Origin: Streptomyces sp. LUP47B
Lineage (GTDB): Bacteria > Actinomycetota > Actinomycetes > Streptomycetales > Streptomycetaceae
NCBI RefSeq assembly: GCF_001746295.1
Contig: NZ_MJAH01000003.1
Coordinates: 17,922-81,921, forward strand
Direction: 5' to 3'
Length of the DNA: 64,000 nucleotides
This document shows positions 59,696 through 64,000 of the stretch, piece after piece (within the stretch, counting starts at the first letter, position 1; the number at the start of each line of letters is the position of its first letter). Below the pieces are notes generated by a model. It made no database searches, was not told where the DNA came from, and saw only the letters and a program-made list of their open reading frames with translations. Position numbers and translations under genes: made by a program.

Positions 59696-60385
59696 TCAGT
59701 CCCGCTCGAGCGTGGACTCGATCTCCTGGACCACGCGCCACAGAGGGGCGCCGCGGCGGGAGACGATCACCACCACGTCCTCGGGCGGCTCGTCGGCGGC
59801 CGGCGCGCCGGGCGCACCGAACGCGGCCTGCACATAGCCGAGCGCGTGTTCCACCTCCTGCTCGGCGTCGCCGTGCCCGTCCGAGCGCAGCCAGGAGCGC
59901 AGGGCGTTGTTGTGCGCCGCGGCCACGGCGGCGGCGATCACATCGGCCCGGAGCGTGCCGTCGTGCAGTCCCTTCAGGCGCCCGCGCAGATACTCCGCGA
60001 AGGAACGCTCGTAGCGCCACACCACGGACAGCTCGTAGGCGCGCAGGCCGGGCACCTGCTTGGTGAGGCGGTAGCGCTGCACGGAGAAGGTCGGGTTCTC
60101 GGTGTACATGCGCAGGACCAGCCGGACCGCCTCGCAGACCCGCTCGAGCGGGTCGCACCCGGGGTCGCTGGCGGCCAGGAAGGCCGTCATGTCGGTCAGA
60201 CACCGCTCGTGGTCGGGGAAGACCACGTCCTCCTTGGACGGGAAGTACCGGAAGAACGAGCGACGGCCGACTCCGGCGAGCGCGACGATGTCGTCGACGG
60301 TGGTCTGCTCGTAACCCCGTTCCAGGAACAGCTGGAAGGCGGCCGCGACCAGCGCGTCCCGCATGGCGGGCTTGGTGGAGCTCAT
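59696..60385 (-). CDS. TetR family transcriptional regulator
   Basis: A 229-residue regulator with N-terminal helix-turn-helix (about 8-55; ALVAAAFQLFLERGYEQTTV and VGRRSFFRYFPSKEDV) and a helical effector domain. The C-terminal tail has GAPAADEPPEDVVVIVSRRG. It diverges from the ATP-grasp gene with 135 bp between starts, so that gene may be the target. Ligand unknown. Confidence 0.9.
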   Translation of the reverse strand: MSSTKPAMRDALVAAAFQLFLERGYEQTTVDDIVALAGVGRRSFFRYFPSKEDVVFPDHERCLTDMTAFLAASDPGCDPLERVCEAVRLVLRMYTENPTFSVQRYRLTKQVPGLRAYELSVVWRYERSFAEYLRGRLKGLHDGTLRADVIAAAVAAAHNNALRSWLRSDGHGDAEQEVEHALGYVQAAFGAPGAPAADEPPEDVVVIVSRRGAPLWRVVQEIESTLERD

Positions 60386-60520
60386 GGTCGCGAACGTAGC
60401 ACCTGAACCCGTCCCATGGCACTGGGTGCAGTCCGATGAGGGAACTGAGTGCTGTCATCGGCGTTGTCCGGTAGGAGTGCCGCCGCATACGATCGGCTTC
60501 CGCCCGCCGAGGAGCCCCGC

Positions 60521-61351
60521 ATGCCCCGCCCCACCCTCCTGTACGTCACCGACCTGGCCTACCAGGCCCGCGGGCGCCGCTACTGCGACGAGGACATCTT
60601 CCTCACCTCGCGTCTCAGGGAGGACTTCGATCTCGCCCTGTGCCATCCCCGGGACGCCGCCGCGCTGGCGGACGGCTTCGCCGGCGTCGTCGTCCGCAAC
60701 AGCGGTCCGGTCCTGGCGTACCAGGAGGCGTACGACGCCTTCCGCGAGCGGGCGCTGCGAAACGGCACGCGCGTGTACAACCCCCTCTCCGGCAGGGCCG
60801 ACATGGCGGGCAAGCAGTACCTGCTCGATCTCACGGCCGCGGGGTACCCCGTCATCCCGACCGTCGACCGTGCCGAGGACCTGCACCGGCTGCCCGCGAC
60901 GGACCGGTACGTCGTCAAGCCCAGGCTCGGCGCCGACTCCATAGGTCTGCGGATCGTGCCCGCCGACGAGGTACGCGACCACATCGACGGGCACGTCCTC
61001 GTCCAGCCGTGCGTCGACTTCGTCTACGAGGTGTCCTTCTACTTCGTCGACCACGACTTCCAGTACGCCCTGTACGCCCCGCACACCGACCGGCGCTGGG
61101 CGCTGGAGCCGTACCGGCCCACGCCCGAGGACCTGGAGTTCGCCCGGCGCTTCATCCACTGGAACGCCCTCGGCCACGGCATCCAGCGCGTGGACGCCTG
61201 CCGGGCCCCGGACGGCGCACTCCTGCTGGTCGAGCTGGAGGACCTCAACCCGTACTTGTCCCTGGACGCCCTCGACGACAAGGGCAGGGACGCCTTCGTC
61301 GCGGCGATGAAGGCATCCCTGCACGGGTTCCTCGGCTCCCCGTCCAGCTGA
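60521..61351 (+). CDS. ATP-grasp domain protein
   Basis: A 276-residue protein with an N-terminal pre-grasp Rossmann-like domain (TLLYVTDLAYQARGRRYCDE) and the ATP-grasp fold: RYVVKPRLGADSIGL as phosphate-binding Lys and loop, VLVQPCVDF, and metal ligands in VELEDLNPYLSLD. The family joins a carboxylate to an amine or thiol with ATP; the substrate is unknown. ATG 60521 follows GAGGAG at 6 nt. Confidence 0.85.
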   Translation: MPRPTLLYVTDLAYQARGRRYCDEDIFLTSRLREDFDLALCHPRDAAALADGFAGVVVRNSGPVLAYQEAYDAFRERALRNGTRVYNPLSGRADMAGKQYLLDLTAAGYPVIPTVDRAEDLHRLPATDRYVVKPRLGADSIGLRIVPADEVRDHIDGHVLVQPCVDFVYEVSFYFVDHDFQYALYAPHTDRRWALEPYRPTPEDLEFARRFIHWNALGHGIQRVDACRAPDGALLLVELEDLNPYLSLDALDDKGRDAFVAAMKASLHGFLGSPSS

Positions 61352-61451
61352 GCGGAAGCCCGGGCAACCGCTGAACTCCCGGGCCCGTGGCGCCGTATCA
61401 CTCCCTGGGGGACGGCCCAGACCCGTGTGCACGGGACGGAAGGAGACCAGG

Positions 61452-62120
61452 ATGCCGACACCGTCCGACCGAGGGGCGCCGCCGGACAGGACGCCCCTCG
61501 AACCCATCCGGGTGCTGCGCCCGCGCCGCACCGACGCGCTCGCGGAACTGCTCAAGGACCTGCCGCCCCGGGCGGCCGTCGGATACGAGTCCATCACGCT
61601 GCCCGGTCCGCCGTCGGGGGCCGAGGACTCCACCCAGGAACTGCCGCCCGTCAGGGACCACGACCGCGCCCGCCGCTCCCGTGACATCCCCCGCGGGCGA
61701 GTGCCCGGACTGCGCCGCACGGCGATCGCGGCGGCCGTGACCGCGGCCGCGGTGGTCGGCTTCGGCGGTGCCCTGCTGCTGGCCGATCGCGGGGAGACCA
61801 CCGCTGAGGCGGCTCCGCAGCCCACGGCGACCGCCTCCGCGACCCCCACGCCCACCCCGACGGCCTCCGGAGCCACCGATCCCGACGGTCCGGGCACCCT
61901 CCGCGAGGGCGACAACGGGCCCGAGGTCACCGACCTGCAGGAACGCCTGCTGCGGATCCCGGACGTCTACGCCAACGGCTCCACCGACGGCACCTACGAC
62001 CCGACCCTGGCCGCCGCCGTGGCCCGCTTCCAGCTCTGGTACGGCATCCGCGGCGACGAGGACGGGGTGTACGGCGATGACACACGGCGCGACCTGGAGT
62101 CCCGCACGGGCGGCGGCTGA
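61452..62120 (+). CDS. Membrane-anchored peptidoglycan-binding domain protein
   Basis: A 222-residue protein with a cytoplasmic N-terminus (about 1-85), one membrane helix (AIAAAVTAAAVVGFGGALLL, about 90-110), a Thr/Pro/Ala stalk and a C-terminal peptidoglycan_binding_1 domain (about 155-220; LREGDNGPEVTDLQERLL, VARFQLWYGI). It probably anchors or senses the cell wall. ATG 61452 follows AAGGAG at 7 nt. The next gene starts 9 nt downstream, suggesting co-transcription. Confidence 0.85.
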   Translation: MPTPSDRGAPPDRTPLEPIRVLRPRRTDALAELLKDLPPRAAVGYESITLPGPPSGAEDSTQELPPVRDHDRARRSRDIPRGRVPGLRRTAIAAAVTAAAVVGFGGALLLADRGETTAEAAPQPTATASATPTPTPTASGATDPDGPGTLREGDNGPEVTDLQERLLRIPDVYANGSTDGTYDPTLAAAVARFQLWYGIRGDEDGVYGDDTRRDLESRTGGG

Positions 62121-62129
62121 TCGACGAGG

Positions 62130-62621
62130 ATGGCGTTCATGGACGCCTTCATCGACCGGCTCGACCCCGACATGTGCGTCGTCACCGCCGCGACGGACGG
62201 CGACCGCGCGGGCTGTCTCGTCGGGTTCGCCTCCCAGTGCTCGATCGAGCCCGTGCGGTACGTGGTGTGGCTGTCGAAGGCCAACCGCACCTATCGGGTG
62301 GCCCGCACCGCGAGCCGCCTCGCCGTCCATCTCCTCACCCGCGAACAGCACGGCCTCGCCGAGCTGTTCGGCGGGGAGACCGGGGACCGGACGGACAAGT
62401 TCGCCCGGGTCCGCTGGCGGGAGGAGGCCGGCGGGGCCGTCGTACTGGAGGACGCGGCGGCCTGGTTCGTCGGCACGGTCGTGCTGCGCGCCGACGGCGG
62501 TGACCACGTCGGGTTCGTCCTGGAGCCCCAGGTGTGGGGCGAGCGCGAGGACACCCAGGGAGCGAAGCCGCTGCGGCTCTCCGACACGGTCTCCATCTCG
62601 CCCGGCCACCCGGCGGACTGA
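62130..62621 (+). CDS. Flavin-reductase-like FMN-binding protein
   Basis: A 163-residue split-barrel protein: CVVTAATDGDRAGCLVGFASQ, RYVVWLSKANRTYRVA, LAVHLLTREQHGLAELFGGE, characteristic of the flavin-reductase-like FMN-binding family. It may supply reduced FMN to a monooxygenase or act alone; no partner is adjacent. ATG 62130 or 62139 could be the start. It lies 9 nt behind the peptidoglycan-binding protein gene. Confidence 0.85.
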   Translation: MAFMDAFIDRLDPDMCVVTAATDGDRAGCLVGFASQCSIEPVRYVVWLSKANRTYRVARTASRLAVHLLTREQHGLAELFGGETGDRTDKFARVRWREEAGGAVVLEDAAAWFVGTVVLRADGGDHVGFVLEPQVWGEREDTQGAKPLRLSDTVSISPGHPAD

Positions 62622-62657
62622 GCCGGGACCGGAACACCGCACGCGTCCCGGGGGCTC
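62620..62657. terminator. Weak hairpin between convergent genes
   Basis: GAGCCGGGAC (62620-62629) can pair with GTCCCGGGGGCTC (62645-62657), with a two-base bulge, between the stop codons of the flavin-reductase-like and phosphatase genes. Confidence 0.4.
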
Positions 62658-64000
62658 ACTCCGGCCCGGACGGCACCCGTATGTCCAGGACGCAGACGTC
62701 GTCGCGCCGCTCACCCTCCAGCACCGAGGTCAGCAGCCGGACCAGGGAGCCGGGCTCGTCCGTGTGGTGTGCCGCGACCGCCGCGGCGAGCCGGTCCAGG
62801 CCGTGGTCGATGCCCTCCGGGGGACGCTCGACCAGGCCGTCCGTGTAAAGGAGGACCCGGTCGCCCGGCCGCAGGTCGCAGCGCGCCTCCTCGAAGTGCG
62901 GATCGGAGCACGCCCCCAGCAGTATGCCGAGCGGACGTTGGAGATAGCGCACCTCTCCGTCGCGCACCAGCAGCGGTGGCGGATGGCCGGCCTGGGCCCA
63001 CATCAGGCAGTGCTCGGCGGGGTCGAAGCGGGCCAGGACCATGGTCGCGGTGCCGTGGGAGTCGCGCGAGTGCAGCAGCAGGGTGTTGAGACGGGCGAGC
63101 GCTCCGGTCAGCGACGAGCCGGTGATGACCATGCCCTTGGCGGTGAAGCGCAGTTGGGCCATCGTGGCCACGGCGTCGATGCCGTGCCCGGCGACGTCAC
63201 CGACGACGAACAGGGCGTCGCCGTCGGGCAGTTCGATGGCGCTGAACCAGTCGCCGCCGACGTGTATGCCCGACTGGGCGGGCAGATAGGCCACTTCGAC
63301 CCGCAGCCCGGCGAGGCGGACCGGCCGGGTCGGCAGCGGCAGCAGCGCGTGCTGGAGGCGGGCGGCCAGGGTCCGCTCGGCACGCAGCACGCCGTGCTGC
63401 GTCACGATGGCCTGCTCGCTCTCGACCAGGGCCAGCTCGGCGCTGCGCTGCGCGGTGAGGTCCTGGACGAAGCCGTGCACCTCGGCGGGCTTGTCGTCGG
63501 TGTCCGCCACCACCTCGGCGACCATCCGCAGATGGCGGACCTCGTCCCCGGTCCGGATCCGGAACGGGACATCGAACTGCTGCCCTGTGCGCACGACGTC
63601 GCGCACGGCCCGGGCCAGCAGGGGGGCGTCCTCGGGCAGCGCGAGTTCCGGCAGGTCGGCGAGCCGGACCGGTCCGAGCGCCGGATCCCGGTTCAGGACG
63701 AGGAAGGCCTGGGAGGACCAGCTGCCCTCGTCGGTGACCAGGTTCCAGTTGGCCCAGCCCAGGTTCCCCAGCCGCTGCACGTCCGCCAGCCGCTGTTCCT
63801 GCCGGTCGGAGGAGTCGTGCCGGACCCAGGTGACGACCAGGGCGCCGCCGAGGCGGGCCGCGCGCATAGCGTGCGTGGACAGTGCGACGGCGCCGTCCAC
63901 GACCTCCTGGTAGGCGAACGGCTCGCCCTCGAACGGCTCACCCGTGGTCAGCGTGCGCAGGCAGCCGTGCCACACCGCCTCCTCCGCCATGCTCGGGAAG
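62656..64000 (-). CDS. PAS-SpoIIE-type PP2C phosphatase (5' end outside window)
   Basis: At least 448 codons; the frame is open to the window edge and the first residues seen already lie inside a PAS-like domain, so the true start is beyond 64000 (an ATG at 63990 is internal). A second PAS domain covers about 75-185 of the visible part. The PP2C domain begins near YLPAQSG and has GDVAGHGIDA, YTDGLVERPP and DDVCVLDI. The first metal motif is GGDWFSA rather than GGDWYDx or GGDWFDx. Probably a regulator of anti-anti-sigma factors; it is the third SpoIIE-type phosphatase in this window. Confidence 0.88.
   Translation of the reverse strand, partial: FPSMAEEAVWHGCLRTLTTGEPFEGEPFAYQEVVDGAVALSTHAMRAARLGGALVVTWVRHDSSDRQEQRLADVQRLGNLGWANWNLVTDEGSWSSQAFLVLNRDPALGPVRLADLPELALPEDAPLLARAVRDVVRTGQQFDVPFRIRTGDEVRHLRMVAEVVADTDDKPAEVHGFVQDLTAQRSAELALVESEQAIVTQHGVLRAERTLAARLQHALLPLPTRPVRLAGLRVEVAYLPAQSGIHVGGDWFSAIELPDGDALFVVGDVAGHGIDAVATMAQLRFTAKGMVITGSSLTGALARLNTLLLHSRDSHGTATMVLARFDPAEHCLMWAQAGHPPPLLVRDGEVRYLQRPLGILLGACSDPHFEEARCDLRPGDRVLLYTDGLVERPPEGIDHGLDRLAAAVAAHHTDEPGSLVRLLTSVLEGERRDDVCVLDIRVPSGPE

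Overview
The window is a stretch of chromosome from a Streptomyces or very close relative. G+C is very high with strongly G/C third codon positions. Ribosome-binding sites are AGGAG-like, starts are often GTG, and stop/start overlaps are common. It carries a complete ram (SapB/AmfS-type) morphogenetic lanthipeptide cluster, several SpoIIE-family PP2C phosphatases, mycothiol-dependent formaldehyde detoxification, secreted CBM13 glycosidases and a sugar importer without its own ATPase. I see no rRNA, tRNA, CRISPR array, transposase or phage module.

Region 1 (1-13.5 kb). A partial Gly/Ala-rich gene is followed by the ram locus. ramC, ramS, ramA and ramB run leftward (10335 to 3372) and converge on ramR (2922-3533). 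The precursor gene ramS (7532-7648) encodes a 38-residue peptide with two S-x2-S-x3-C motifs. RamC would phosphorylate, eliminate and cyclise it, and RamA/RamB would export it. The locus is bracketed by two multi-domain sensor phosphatases, each transcribed away from its neighbouring ram gene. The only in-frame TTA codon I found in the window is in ramR, and it is base-paired to the TAA stop of ramB.

Region 2 (13.6-24.1 kb) is a graveyard of recent gene decay among intact genes. It holds a shrunken rmlA-like gene, a SAM methyltransferase broken by a perfect 14-bp tandem duplication, and a CO-dehydrogenase-accessory remnant (broken coxG, intact xdhC/coxI-like gene, broken coxE). An aminoglycoside phosphotransferase-like gene of lower G+C abuts the 3' remnant of a TetM/OtrA-type ribosomal-protection gene. 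Intact neighbours include a second methyltransferase, a GT2 glycosyltransferase, a phosphodiesterase and an MFS exporter.

Region 3 (24.2-34.9 kb) holds a secreted endoglycoceramidase-like GH5 enzyme, a secreted beta-propeller, a TetR regulator with two matching operators, a sterol-type GT1 glycosyltransferase and a GH27 alpha-galactosidase with a ricin-type lectin domain. Next come folD under a ZTP riboswitch, a TPR protein, MarR, a SnoaL-like protein and a small secreted protein.

Region 4 (35-44.8 kb) holds an ABC half-transporter. It is followed by a reactive-sulfur island: a CstR-type regulator, a TauE/SafE permease, an MBL/triple-rhodanese fusion, three related operators and a broken rhodanese-DUF2892 gene. 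After that come the mycothiol-dependent formaldehyde dehydrogenase pair, two SDRs and an L,D-transpeptidase.

Region 5 (44.8-64 kb) holds a sugar ABC importer operon with a Gfo/Idh/MocA dehydrogenase, divergent from a ROK regulator. The rest is a mixture: a DMT permease, an anchored streptogrisin-like protease, two small coupled ORFs, a PPOX-fold protein, a large secreted alpha/beta hydrolase, a second Gfo/Idh/MocA enzyme, a DUF35 protein, TetR, ATP-grasp, a peptidoglycan-binding membrane protein, a flavin-reductase-like protein and, at the edge, a third SpoIIE-type phosphatase.
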